Assembly (NCBI GenBank): GCA_019775845.1
Contig: JADQAV010000010.1
Span: forward strand, 530,871 to 594,870
DNA: 64,000 nucleotides
From: Myrmaecium sp. VS I D KN 1
Taxonomy: Eukaryota; Ascomycota; Dothideomycetes; Valsariales; Valsariaceae
Direction: 5' to 3'
Positions 49,222-60,697 of this stretch are shown here, piece after piece. Position numbers and translations under genes: made by a program. Positions within the stretch are counted from its first letter, which is position 1. Every line of letters begins with the position of its first letter. Below the pieces are notes generated by a model, which saw only the letters and a program-made list of their open reading frames with translations, was not told the origin of the DNA and did no database searches.

Positions 49222-49263
49222 GCTTCCTGTTCGCTGCTTCCTGTTCGCTGCTTCCTGTTCGCT
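49222..49263. repeat. 14-bp tandem repeat, three perfect copies
   Basis: Three adjacent copies of GCTTCCTGTTCGCT about 0.7 kb upstream of the GH16 start codon. Confidence 0.9.
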
Positions 49264-50957
49264 AGGAGTAGCCGTCGACGCCCGTCTAGAAACACACACG
49301 TGAGAGCGCGTCTAGTTTTTGTAGTATAGCAGCGTAGAATAGCTAGCTACCTCCTCGTTAGCAGTAACGATAGTAGCTCTCCTTCTTCACCCTTCATTTC
49401 ACCTCTCCTCCTCTCGATCTTTCCCACGCCCAAAGACCGATTGGTTTCTGTCTGGCGGCAAACCCCCCCCCCGGCCTGCCATCCAGCAGCACGGCCCGGG
49501 AGTGGCGTCTGAAACAACCTGAACCTGCGTGCGTCGATCTGGGACGTGCCGATCGAAGCACGAACGGGGGGGCGAAAGAAGAAGAGGGGCAGGCACTGCA
49601 GACAACCAGGGCGTGGCAGGGCAGGGCAGGGCCAGATGCACGGTCACAACGTTCTCGAAACCCGCCGCGAGGAGAGAGCACGGCGGTTGTTGTGCTTGGG
49701 AGGTCGGGGATGTCGACGCGTTGATTGGTGCCCGGTCCAGAGGGGTCCGTCCCTGCCTAAGCTTTCCTAGCGGAGGGGGACGAGGGGAGGGGCGCACATC
49801 ACTCAGGGGCGCTTGGGCAGACGCCGTTTTCTTCGTTTCTCCCCTCCCCAGCCTCTCTCTCTTACTTTCTCTCAAGCTGTCAAGAAAGTCGCGTCGTCCC
49901 CATAACTTCTTCGTATTTGGTGGTGATCGTGGTCAGGTACTGTAAGACAGGTTAACATGACGATTATCATACCTTAGTATTCCTATCTATACCTCTTGAC
50001 AGCAAGTGACGATGTACCCAACTACTACTAGTTTTAGTCACCTCTTCGGTCCCATCAACCTGCGCGCTCTTTTTTTGGAGTGGCGGGGGGGTTAGAGGGA
50101 CCTGCGCTGCACGATGATGGACGTGATGCTTCTTCACGCTTGGGTCCGCATTCGTCACCTACCCTTCCAGTCTTCCTGGCATGCTCCCAGAACGCCAGCC
50201 GGCACGCCCCGGGCAATGCCGAACGTGCCGGGCAAGGCTGGGGAGGGAGTTCGTAGACACTTACCGACGATAAGGTTAAGAACCCATTCTCCCCAACCAT
50301 CCCCCAACCTCAATACCACCAAACCACCAAAATCAAAAAAAGAAGAAGAAGGAAAGAAAACCTTCTCGTTTCCCCTCACGCATATCAATTCCAAACCCCC
50401 ACGCGTTCTCCTTCGCAAGCAACTACCCCCTTCCGCTTCCCCTTCCCCTTCCGCGAAACCTGAACGCGTTGGAATAGGACGGTGACCGGACATTAACACG
50501 GGATGACATTGGAATGACAGACGTGCGGGAAGGATATCTGCCGTAACCGGTCACATGTGTACGGGGAGTAGTACTGAGGTGCTAGTAATAAGTACAGACG
50601 ACGTACGGTAGGTACAAAACGACTTTAAAGCACCTCGATTCAGATGTGGTTCATCTCTTGAACGCACACATACATACATCTTGCCCATCCCGTCCATCCC
50701 GTTCCATTTATCCCATCCATTCCGCCCGTGGTCGCCCTCCCGAGTAAAGGGTCTCGCTGGTCATCGATCTGCTTCTAGCAGATGCTCTATAAAGCCAAGA
50801 AAAAAAGCAAATTAATATCAAAAAGAAAAAAAGACAACTAAAAGAAAGCATCGGCGCTCCTGATGCCGTCGCATCTGATCCCCTTCCATGTGGTGGTGAC
50901 AGCGCCCTCGCAGTCACAGACCGAAAATAAACCTTCCACATATAGTACATTGCCTCA

Positions 50958-50985
50958 ATCTACCTACCTAGTAGGTAAGGTAGAT
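50958..50985. repeat. 28-bp near-perfect inverted repeat
   Basis: Arms ATCTACCT and AGGTAGAT flank an inner ACCTA/TAGGT pair with one bulged A. It belongs to the ACCTA/TAGGT motif type also common at 14.4-14.8 kb. Confidence 0.6.
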
Positions 50986-52170
50986 ACTGTAGTACTATAC
51001 ATAATCAGCATAAGGCACAACCAAATGTCCAACATTGCACAAGCGACCGGATGCAACATCGCCAGGAACGAGGGGGACTCAGAAGGAGAAAGGAAGCACA
51101 TCAGGACATACGGTTGTGTAGTACGGTGCCTTGGGAACCCGGGGAAAAGGGTGAAGAGGAGGCAGAGGAGGGACGTTAGGTAGCTACATACTCGAGAAAA
51201 CGATATCCTACGAAAGGTACCGTACTCAGGTGGTACAGACCTTACATAGTACTCCTACCAAGGTCAACCTTCTCAAGTACCCCACCTTATGATGTACTAG
51301 CCAAGTTTCTGTCATATAAGAATCAATCAATAGTTGGTTGCGAGCGAGCGAGAAAAGAGGAAGTGACTCGGAAGAGAAAAAATAAATAAACTAAAAAACA
51401 AAAGCCAGGGAAAAGAGAGAAAAAAGAAAGAAGTGAGAAGAATAGTCAAGTAAATGAAGCGAAAGTGATTCTACGTGGGCTAGATGTGGGAAATATATAA
51501 TAGAGATATTATACTCTTATGTATATCTGTACCTATCGGCAACGACATTGTCTGCCTTCGGACGGACCCCCTCGATACATTCTCATGTCGTGCAAGATTC
51601 GACTTCTTTCCCTCTTCCTCTCGCTGGCGACGGCTACGGAGGGAGTGCGACAAGGGATAGGGAATGGATTAAAAAGGTAATACTGTCCTGTTATGCCCAT
51701 CGTGATTTACTTATATCGACACGTGTGACATGCCGGCGTTACAGAGATTGGTTAATGGGAAGTATCACAGCAAGAGCAGAGAGATATACGTGAGGATAGA
51801 TTAAGACTTCGTTAACAAATGGATATCTTTTTCAACTGCCGCCTACTGTCCCGCCGAGGAGTGTACGATACACGATCCAGGGGCGCACGGCGAGACTCCG
51901 ATGCGTGGGAAGGATATATGAGTAGGAAGAGACCATGAGTTTTGGTACTTTTCGGTAAAATCCCAAAATGCAGAACCTACGCCCAGTCTAAAGAAAACAA
52001 CAAGATGAGACCGTTCATAGCGTGAGAGAAACGGAGTGGGACCATGAAGAGTGCTTCCCGTTAAATCAGACTCCCCTTTCTCCTTTTTCGTTCCCCTAAT
52101 GCCCCCAATTGTCCCGGAGGCCTGCCACCGTAAATGACATGCAACAGTCGCTTTTACTCATGACAGCCTT

Positions 52171-53066
52171 TTAGCGGGTAGAGAAGGCCTTGGTGACAAC
52201 ACGCTTCAGAGCAAGCTCCTTCTTCTTCAGGTCATCGGCAGAAGCATCCTCGATCTCGAGCTGAGCCATGGCATCGCTGAGAGCAGACTCGATCTTCTCC
52301 TTTTGACCGCGCTTGAGCCTGATGGCAGTAGTGGGGTCAGAGACCATCTCCTCGACGCGGGAGATGTAGGCCTCGAGCTGTTGCCTGGACTCGAACTTCT
52401 TGCTGAAAGCCTCGTCGCTGTTCTTGAACTTGGCGGCATCTATGTTGTCGTTAGTCTACAGCCAAGTATATCTAGGGATCGAATAATTTACCGTTGATCA
52501 TCTGCTCAATCTCAGTGGAAGAAAGCTTGCCGACAGAGTTGGAGATGGTGATGTTGGCGCTGCGGCCGGAGGTCTTCTCGGTGGCGGTAACCTTGAGGAT
52601 ACCGTTGACATCGACCTCGAAGACGACCTCGAGGACGGCCTCACCAGCCCTCATCGGGGGGATAGGAGCAAGGGTGAACTCTCCGAGGGATGTGTTGTCC
52701 TCACAGTTGACACGCTCACCCTGGAAGACAGGGAACTGAACGGTGGTCTGGTTGTCGGCAACCGTGGTGAAGGTCTGTAAAAACGTTAGAGAGGATCTTA
52801 AGATTATCACCGAGAAGACGGAAACTCCTTACCCTCTTCTTCAGAGTCGGCACGGTGGTACCACGGGGAACGACGGGGGCGAAGATGTTACCCTCCATGG
52901 CAACACCAAGAGAAAGGGGAACAACGTCCAAAAGGAGGAGGTCCGCGGTGTCAGCGGAAGTAGCCTTGCCGGACAAGATACCGGCCTGGACGGCCGCACC
53001 GTATGCAACGGCCTCATCGGGGTTAATGCTCTTCTCAAGCTTCTTGCCACCGAAGAAGTCGCTAAG

Positions 53067-53102
<36 letters not shown>

Positions 53103-53802
53103 GACAAGGACGATCTCATCGACCTTGCTCTTGTCGATTGAGGCATCCTTCAGAACCTGCTCAACAGGCTGGATAGTGCCGTTGAAAGCCTTGGCGTTGA
53201 GGTCCTCGAAACGGGCACGGGTGATGGTGCTGTTGAAGTCCTCACCGTCGAAGAGAGAGTCAATCTCAACGGTGGTCTGGGTAGCGTTGGAGAGAGTACG
53301 CTTGGCACGCTCACAAGCAGTGCGAAGACGACGGAGAGCACGAGCATCACCAGAAAGGTCCTTCTTGGTCTTCTTCTGGAACTCCTTCATGAAGTGCTCC
53401 AACAGGTTGGTGTCAAAGTCCTGACCACCAAGATGGGTGTCACCAGCAGTAGCCTTGACAGTGAAGACACCGCCCTGGATGTGAAGAAGGGAGACATCGA
53501 AGGTACCACCACCCAAGTCGTAGATGAGGACGTTCCTCTCCTTGTCGGACTTACCAGCGCCAAGGCCGTAAGCGATGGCAGCGGCAGTGGGCTCGTTGAT
53601 GATACGGAGGACGTTCAAACCGGCAATGGAACCGGCGTCCTTGGTGGCCTGACGCTGGTTGTCGTTGAAGTAAGCCGGAACAGTGATAACGGCCTTCTCA
53701 ACCTTCTTGCCAAGCTTGGTCTCGGCAATCTCCTTCATCTATAGTGCCAGGCATTAGCATCAAGTATGCTTGTGAAGAGCCTGTCGGCTTTCTTACCTTG
53801 CC

Positions 53803-53841
<39 letters not shown>

Positions 53842-54374
53842 GGTCTCACCAAGGTACTGAACCTGCACCATGGGGCTACCGCCCTGGTCCACGACCTTGA
53901 AAGGCCAGGACTCGATATCCTTCTTGACGGTCTCATCGTCGAACCTCCGACCGATAAGACGCCTATGAAGCAACAAAATGTCAGTGACGGATTCGAGCAG
54001 GAATGGACTCCCAGATCCGGAGAGGCTCACTTGACGTCGAAAACGGTGTTCTCGGGGTTCATGGCAGCCTGGTTCTTGGCCGCCTCACCGATGAGACGCT
54101 CCTCCGGCGTGAAGGACACGAAGGAGGGAGTGGTGAAGTTACCCTGCTCATTGGCAACTGCGAGGGCCGAGCGTTAGTGACAATAAGACGTTGGGGGTGT
54201 CAAAGCAGGTGAACGTACTGATTTCAACATTGGTGCCCTCGTAGTTGGCGACACAAGAGTAGGTGGTGCCTGTGCAAAATTCAGTCAGCTGCAATAGTTC
54301 GAAGACGCGATTGGAGAAGAGCATATCGTACCAAGATCGATACCGATCGCACCGTCGTAGACTTCGTCACTCAT
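52171..54374 (-). CDS. ssb: Ribosome-associated Hsp70 chaperone, Ssb type
   Basis: Seven exons on the minus strand, 54374-54332, 54269-54219, 54157-54031, 53962-53797, 53738-52833, 52774-52492 and 52439-52171, give 614 residues, against 613 for yeast Ssb1. Six introns of 52-68 nt are crowded mostly toward the 5' end. The ATPase domain has [53 protein letters not shown] and [13 protein letters not shown]; the substrate-binding domain has the [14 protein letters not shown] block. Two features place it with Ssb rather than Ssa: no C-terminal EEVD, and the end [14 protein letters not shown] like Ssb. Ssb works with the RAC co-chaperones on nascent chains leaving the ribosome. Codon choice is strongly biased (C-ending), as expected for an abundant protein. 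Confidence 0.95.
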
Positions 54375-55093
54375 GATGGATAATTGTGGTATGTGGGGGT
54401 AGAGAGAAGGAGAGGAGGTTGAAGGAGAGAAATAGACGGAGGGCGCAAAAGTCGCAATTTTTGTGCTTCGCGAAAAGGTCAGAAATCTTGCCGGCGGGCT
54501 TGGCAGTCGAGATCTTTTTTTTTTTCGCACGGGCGGCAAATTCGCCCGTCACCCAGACCCTACGAAGGTCCTGCACACCTAACGCCCATTGCCGAGGGAG
54601 CTAGGCTAAACGTTAGCCACCGTCACTGCCGTGAGAGTCAAGCAAACTTTTCCATGCCTTCTTTCTACCGTGCGACCCGGGGACGAAAGTAACCAATCAT
54701 ACACATAACGCACTGCATGTCTACCTGAGAAGGTCTTCCGGAAAAGTCTGGCCGCCCACATATATAGGCTTTTATTTGCTATGGTTCATTTCTGTGTGGT
54801 TTCGAGGACAGGGTGTAGTTATGAATTGATATCCATCTTCCGCTCTAGCGCCAGACTCGATTCACGACACCTTTCCTGGGGAGCAGCTTGTTACAATCTG
54901 TAGGAAAAGAACAGCGTTATCCTCCTAGATCGAAATCCGCTGTCCCATATTCCTCAGTCGACCCATCCAGTCACTTTAGGTTGAATTACTACAAGTTGCT
55001 CTCCTCTCAGGTCGCAACACCCATGTTAGTCATCAGCCCTCGTCAACGCTGGAATGCGGATTTCGAGCAAGGCACTCGATGTAGTAAAGACAA
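54375..55093. other. ssb promoter and 3' flank of the E2 gene
   Basis: 719 bases. The C/T-rich leader of ssb lies next to its start codon. A TATATAGG-like element lies near 54761 (reading plus), and a TTCCGGAA dyad lies at 54736-54743. No other gene seen. Confidence 0.5.
54729..54743. promoter_or_regulatory. possible partial heat-shock element upstream of ssb
   Basis: TTCCGGAA at 54736-54743 is a correctly spaced TTCnnGAA dimer. A further GAA at 54729-54731 is separated by four rather than two bases, so the full trimer is not canonical. Ssb genes are usually not heat-induced; low confidence. Confidence 0.2.
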
Positions 55094-55732
55094 TCAGACT
55101 GTCTTGTCATGGAAAACGAAGCTGATATCGCGCGGGCGCTTCTTGTTGGTCCTGACGAAATTCTCGTCTCCGGGCGGGCGCTCGCACTTCGTGTTGCCGG
55201 TGAGCATGCTTTGAAGGCTTACACATATGCTCTCAACGTTATGAACCGGGCTCCAGCCTTGCCTGTCTAGCAGATCTAGGCAGATGATGCCGTTCGAATA
55301 TATGTGCGGATGCATAGGAATTGGATGGCTCTCGTCCTTGACAAAAACAACTTCCGGCGCCTCTATATGGCTCTGCGATCAGTGATAGCTGCCTTTGAGA
55401 AAGTTGCGCCGGTAGGGGCCACTTACCTATCGGATAGTTGTTGCTGAATCTGAACTTGAGACGATAGACCTCGCCACGGTAAATCGGGTTGTCGTCTAAG
55501 ACTTTGATATCGACGAGCCACTCCTCCAGATTATCGGCACTTATGAGCTCGATTCCGGGAGGCAGGTGGTCATGCATCTAGCAAAATTCATTAATTGTTG
55601 CCTCGAGGACCGGTTGGGGTTGGGACTGTGAAATAGGTACTTTCGAAAGCTCCTATCTCCACATTAGTCTTTTGAAGTTGTATGCACGAGGCAAAGTTCA
55701 TCTACCTTGCCCAGCCTCTTAGATGTGAACAT
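55094..55732 (-). CDS. Ubiquitin-conjugating enzyme E2, UBE2W family
   Basis: Four exons on the minus strand, 55732-55706, 55652-55641, 55577-55427 and 55362-55094, give 152 residues, the size of human UBE2W. Exon 2 is a 12-nt microexon encoding ELSK, which restores SKRLGKELSKMHDHLPPGIE. The UBC fold has Cys91 in SNGIICLDLL as the thiol acceptor, the same number as in human UBE2W. HPH (residues 81-83) replaces the usual HPN, and the C-terminal segment RPPGDENFVRTNKKRPRDIS with an HDKTV end resembles UBE2W and no other E2 class. UBE2W-type enzymes can attach ubiquitin to protein N-termini. E2 identity is certain; subfamily is inferred from these marks. Introns are 53, 63 and 64 nt with GT-AG ends. 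Confidence 0.92.
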
Positions 55733-56360
55733 TGTGAGGCAGCGGTAGGGATGATTTAGTCGGTGATAACGGGGTTGGAGGGGGAAAGGTGCCGCGGAGT
55801 GTCGAGTGCGAAACAAGACGAAGGAAACGTTGTCCTGTCGGATGTTGCAGAGTCTAGAGAATCGAGTTCCAAAAATTTGTGCAGGTTTCTGAACTGAGGT
55901 GACTTATAGGATGCTCTAATGGGACGTATGTGGTCGAGGGGTGACGTGGGGTCAACAACTCCACATGGAAACCGTAGCCTTGGTCCCTTATTTAGTCCCG
56001 CAATCGGAAGCGGAAACTTGGGGTTTGGCCGTCTTCACATGATAAAATGAATACCTTATGCAAACCCAAGGCAGCGGCATTGTTCGCGTTGTTTAGCTGA
56101 TAAATGACCTGAGGGGACATGCAGTCACATTTTACCGAGTGTCCTTCGAAATCTAATATTTGATATCCCAGCCTTTCCCCAGACCTCAGAGATGGGATGA
56201 CGGCTCGAATTCACACTGCACCCCCCTTTCCAAACCACCCTAACACCAAGCACACCAGAACACCATGCCCCTATGGAGATGCTAATCCTCGGTATCAAAA
56301 CAAAAGCACAATAAGGACGAATGAAATGAATACAACCCCGCCCTTCCGACAGAGCCTACT
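55733..56360. other. intergenic region E2-pex13
   Basis: 628 bases between two minus-strand genes: the E2 promoter on the left and the pex13 3' flank on the right. Nothing else recognised. Confidence 0.5.
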
Positions 56361-57788
56361 TCAGGAGTTGTTGAACATGCCTTTTTGGAAGCTTTCTACT
56401 CCGATATCGTTTGCTTTCCCGGCAATAGGAGGCGCTTGACCGTGACCCTTAGACTCGGTCATTGTCTCCACCCTACTGCCACACGATGTCATGGTTTGCG
56501 CACGGCTCCCGGCAGGACTGTTACTCTGGCTCCCACTGGTAATCTGGGCCTGTGGCTGACGCTTTGGGAGTGGCTCAAGATACGGGCTCGGTAGGTAGCC
56601 TATACGACCATCCCTCGCTCTACACCGCCACCACTCCGATGGGTTTCCAAGAGGATCGGTCTTGCTGAGCACTGCAACAGGATCTCCTTTCTTCACAGCC
56701 AAGTCCACCCCTTGGACTGCGTTTTGGTTGACCTCTGGGGTAAAGTCGTATAAGACACGGCAGAAGTCTAGCTTGCTAGGATCCAACGCTTGGCCTTCTC
56801 CTGACGCATGCGGATTGGCTTCACTGAGTTTGCGCTGCTCTTCTTCCTGGGACCGAGCCAACGCACGAATCAGCTTGCCCATAAGATATGGCAGCCCAAA
56901 CACAGCCATTATAAACATGATAAAAGGCTTCTTTGAAGGCCTCGGTGACGGTGAGCCGTTAGCCCCCCGTCCGGTGAACGTAGCGAAGTTTGCGGGCGTC
57001 AGGTCCTTAGATGAAGCCGGCAGAGGGCCGCCAGTAAGTTTCGCGAGAGCAGTGCGGATCCATCGTATGATCGTATATATTCCCAGGACAGATCCCAATG
57101 TTTGTCGTAGATTGCCAAACTGTTCCGCGACAGAAACCATAGCTGTACAAGATGTTAAACAAGGTGACTGATGCTTGATAGGCACACGTACCAAAAAAAG
57201 ATGAATGGGTGGCCATGTAAGTGCTCTCGAGCATCTGCGCGAAGCCTCCGAACGCCCCGACGATGCTCTCGATCAGCTGAAATGTCGCTTGAGTGCTCTG
57301 GCTGAAAGATTGGGTCAAGCTCTGGTTATTAGGATCGCCCGGCATGCCCATTCCTCCTGCCACTCCCCCATACATTCCACCCATCCCGTAACCACCCATA
57401 CCCATGCCGCCGTAGCCACCCCCATACATCGAGCCATATCCCCCGCCAAATCGGGAGTACGGCGAGGAGTAGCTACTGTAACCACTGTATCCATATGGAG
57501 ACGCACCGTACCGATTGCCGTTCATCATCGAATAGTTCGATGCGGTCTGGTTGACAACGGACGTGAGGGCGCTCGGCCGACTAGGTAGGGGCGGTGGATT
57601 CGTTGAGGAAGAAGTGGCCGCGGCAGCAGACCCTACTGGTGCGGACGAAGTCGGGATTGTAGGATCTAATATCGTGGTGAGCCTATGCCGGCGGGGATTA
57701 ATGTGAAGGACGTACGTGTAGGCGTAGTAGTCGCGTTGGCCCTCCCTGTTGCTCTCTCCCAAGGCTTAGGCGGCGATGGAGTGGCCAT
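56361..57788 (-). CDS. pex13: Peroxisomal import docking protein Pex13
   Basis: Three exons on the minus strand, 57788-57716, 57665-57192 and 57142-56361, with introns of 50 and 49 nt, give 442 residues. The N-terminus MATPSPPKPWERA is the typical Pex13 opening. A Tyr/Gly-rich segment follows (about residues 75-140), then the conserved region ESTYMATHSSFFAMVSVAEQ formed across intron 2, membrane segments (about 195-230 and 255-280, the latter FIMFIMAVFGLPYLMGKLI), and an SH3 domain at about 300-365 (CRVLYDFTPE, WWRCRARDGRIGYLPSPYLE). Pex13 docks the Pex5/Pex7 cargo receptors at the peroxisomal membrane together with Pex14. An upstream in-frame ATG at 57896 exists but would add residues foreign to the family. 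Confidence 0.94.
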
Positions 57789-58392
57789 CCTTTGCAGCCC
57801 TTGAAGCCCTGACAAGTGATCGTGAAATGCGAAGGAGTCCCAAGTGAGATACGGCGATCGCCTTCGTTGATGTAAGGGACAAGCGCCGCTAATCAACCGA
57901 GGCTGCGGGGAAGTGGCCCTTCTACGGGCGACACGACTTCCTTGGGAAATTTAAGTGGACGCGCTCTAGGAGGTGACAATAGTTGGTAGGTGGAGGAGAG
58001 GATAGGATTACTGCCTGGAGAGAAGGAGCATATGGTAGGATGTGAATGGGGGTGGCACCGAGGCACACGGTCATGTTCGTAGGCCAAACTCCACGTTCGG
58101 TGGCTGAGAATGCCTTTCGCCTCGGCAAAGTCCGACGGCTTCGGCTGGACTTGCTATATACTAGTTGACATGTGCTCTATTACTATATCACTAGTACACT
58201 TGCGAGTGTCTAGAATTTTGTATAACCAATCCAGGATTTCCCGCACTTTATTCAATAAGTCTAGGGTCTGCAGTAGTGTAATAGCAGCGGCATGTATCTA
58301 TTGTTTGTACTGCGTATCCTACAGTATGTTGCCGCTCTGATCCCGATAGCAGCTTGGATGGACGAAGATATGCCTGACACTGCATAGAGACG
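57789..58392. other. intergenic region pex13-tos1
   Basis: 604 bases between minus-strand genes; short open frames only. Contains the pex13 promoter. Confidence 0.5.
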
Positions 58393-59662
58393 TTATACTT
58401 TTGAGAAAGTCTCTACGCAGTCTTCGGTGCTACAAGCATCCAGGGCGAATGTGGATATGTCGTCACTATCAGGATCATCCGCCATGATGTTTGTTATTTG
58501 CGCGGAGCTCAGAGCGGGCCCAAAGTCGAAGGTATCATCCAGCACAGCTACCACTATGCTAGTATCATGCATTACCATGGCGACATTGATGGGCTTGTCG
58601 ACCGGTCGAGCGAAGTAATTGGAATCACCCCCTTCCACATTCCCATGCCGATGCAGAGTTGACTTCGCACGAGTATCTCCACTGGCCAGAACTTCGAAAA
58701 AGTCGAACTCACCGCATCCTGTGGCCCAACACGAGCAAGGAATGTTATTCTTATCGTTCCCGTATTGTAGTACGCGCGGAATGGCTGCATTCAAAGTCCA
58801 GGCAGCAGGTGCATTTTCTAGATTTTGGACAGTTCCCGAGGTCGAGCCAATGGAGGGCATTTGGAAACGAAAGAAGAACCCCTTCGACAATGCGCTGAAC
58901 CCACCTGATCAAGTCAGTCTTCAAATTCCAAAGGATCTATGACATCCTCACGATGTGCTACGGAATCTGGTCTGTAGAAGCCGCATTCCCCTGCGCTACT
59001 GCAGACTTGATCCGAGAAGGCGAGAAGTTCTAAGTTTGAGGAATTCAGGAAGCCGTTGAAAGGGGTCGACGATGGCTCCGCTGCCGACCCGTCTGGTGAC
59101 GCATAAGAGAGTGAGTTACCGAAGTTGCTGAAGAGCGTTAGTATGCAAGGCTACCATATATGTAGGTAGGGAGAAGACGAACTAGTCGAATGTGCCGGAA
59201 ATGGCTGGATCTCCGCGATGATTGAGCCATGCTATCCCAGTAGCTTCAGCCGGAGAATCAATGCTGTAGGATGCTGCCCGGTTCCATGCAACGGAACTTG
59301 GATCGGGAGGTTTGAGATAGACGGCAAACCTTTGAAGTAGTAAAGGTCCGCGGAGGATTACCGCTAGCTGTCCCCATAATCAGTGCACAGAAAGTGTCGT
59401 TCGGTGTTTGGCTCACCTCCTCCAGCGGGGCCAAGCTTCCAAAGTACGTTACTGGCCCGTGACTACAATAGCCCTCGTCCATAGTGGTCGTAACGTTGTA
59501 CGTGCCAGATTGATTGACGCCGGTGTATATGATCTTGTGTACTTCTTTACAATAGAAATTGCCCTGATCGACCTGGTTATGTTCTTTGCAAAGATCTCCG
59601 TAGGATTTTGCACTTGACACTCTAAGGATAGTGCCGATGAGGATCGAAAGTGTGGAAAACAT
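58393..59662 (-). CDS. tos1: TOS1-like secreted cell-wall glycosyl hydrolase
   Basis: Four exons on the minus strand, 59662-59417, 59367-59183, 59127-58952 and 58904-58393, with introns of 49, 55 and 47 nt encode 372 residues. The protein starts with a signal peptide (MFSTLSILIGTILRVSSA). An N-terminal Cys-containing domain (CKEHNQVDQGNFYCKEV, then YNVTTTMDEGYC) precedes a hydrolase-like domain with FFFRFQMPS, NAAIPRVLQYG and CSCWATGCGEFDFFEVLASG. The last contains an ExDxxE arrangement, Glu268, Asp270 and Glu273, as in GH16-type active sites. TOS1 is a yeast wall protein linked to beta-1,3-glucan. There is no C-terminal hydrophobic tail. Junctions 1 and 2 rest on frame and family resemblance with non-optimal donors (GTGAGC, GTTCGT). 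The open frame continues upstream only with a TTG start, so ATG 59662 was used. Confidence 0.87.
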
Positions 59663-60697
59663 ATCGAGGTGATGAGGGAGCAACAGCCTGGTATATGGAA
59701 CGGATTTGGCCGAAGAGCACAGGCTAGAAAGGCAACAGCGACTAAGCCGTGGTGATTAGGCCTTTCGGAGGAATAAGTACTGTAGGTAACGGATTACTTG
59801 CTGATAGTAGTAATAGATGATGATGTACGTTCAGGTTTGAAGTTTCAAGGTAGATGGTGTTATCGTGTTTCTGTATCGCAGCACCACGTACTGAAGTACA
59901 GTACTAGGGCATTGGCCAGCCAGGCGTGGATAGAGCCCGAATCAAGTCCTTCGCGGCTGCTGAATATGGTCGCGTACACTCACTTCAGTTTCATAGCAGA
60001 AAGAAGTGCCGGATCAAGGGGCAGGCTATCTCCAGAGTAAGAGGTCCATATAACGATCGAGAAACTGGAAAAACACGCAAGGTTACATGAAGCGGACATA
60101 TTTTAGAAAGGATAAGTTGAATGTTTAATTGGATCATGGAATGTTTGACTACTACGGATTATCCGCCCAAATGATATAGAATTGGTACCTATTTCGTCAA
60201 GTCAGCTTACTGCATTGAGTATTTCTGTTGTTGACCAGGGGCTTGAGAAGTAAATATCAGGAGTCCAAGTGCGATCACTGAACGCTTAGGTTCTCGATCA
60301 AGAGGTACCAGAAAATGTAAAAGGAATATCATCACTGCATAGAGGGCATATAGGAAGGATGTTAAGCAAAACGTACCTTTGATGGACTGACCGACGAAAG
60401 ACGCAATGGGTCCGTATCATCCACCCGAAGAATCAGAAGAACAGAAGGACCAGTCCAGGTCGTCCTTCCATAGAATATGGCGGATCGAACTCTCAGAGGC
60501 AACATGGAAGAAGAAAAGCTGTTCAGCTTTTTATGGTTGGGCGAAAGATTTCCTTGGCAGGTGGCCCGAGCGTTCCACAAGCGAAGTTATGGATTTTTGG
60601 CTACCACACACAAAACTCCAACTTCAACGACGAAGCGAATCGCGACAACCCGACAAAACCCCAGTCCCCCGTTGACGTTCACCAAGAAGCCGCAAAG
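59663..60697. other. divergent intergenic region tos1-rps13
   Basis: 1035 bases between outward-facing genes, including the rps13 promoter. An in-frame ATG at 60533 lies upstream of the rps13 start (see findings). No separate gene recognised. Confidence 0.55.

Larger units (their letters stand above)
48538..52170. other. 3.6-kb gene-free region between the GH16 gene and ssb
   Basis: No gene is recognised. It contains the GH16 promoter side, a 14-nt triple tandem at 49222-49263, a near-palindrome at 50958-50985, A-rich runs at 51.35-51.45 kb, and the 3' flank of ssb. Open frames reach about 155 codons but overlap on both strands and lack domains. Confidence 0.5.

Noticed and set aside
57789-57896. 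In-frame N-terminal extension of pex13 from ATG 57896
   Set aside because: The added 36 residues do not resemble Pex13, whose N-terminus matches from MATPSPPKPWE.
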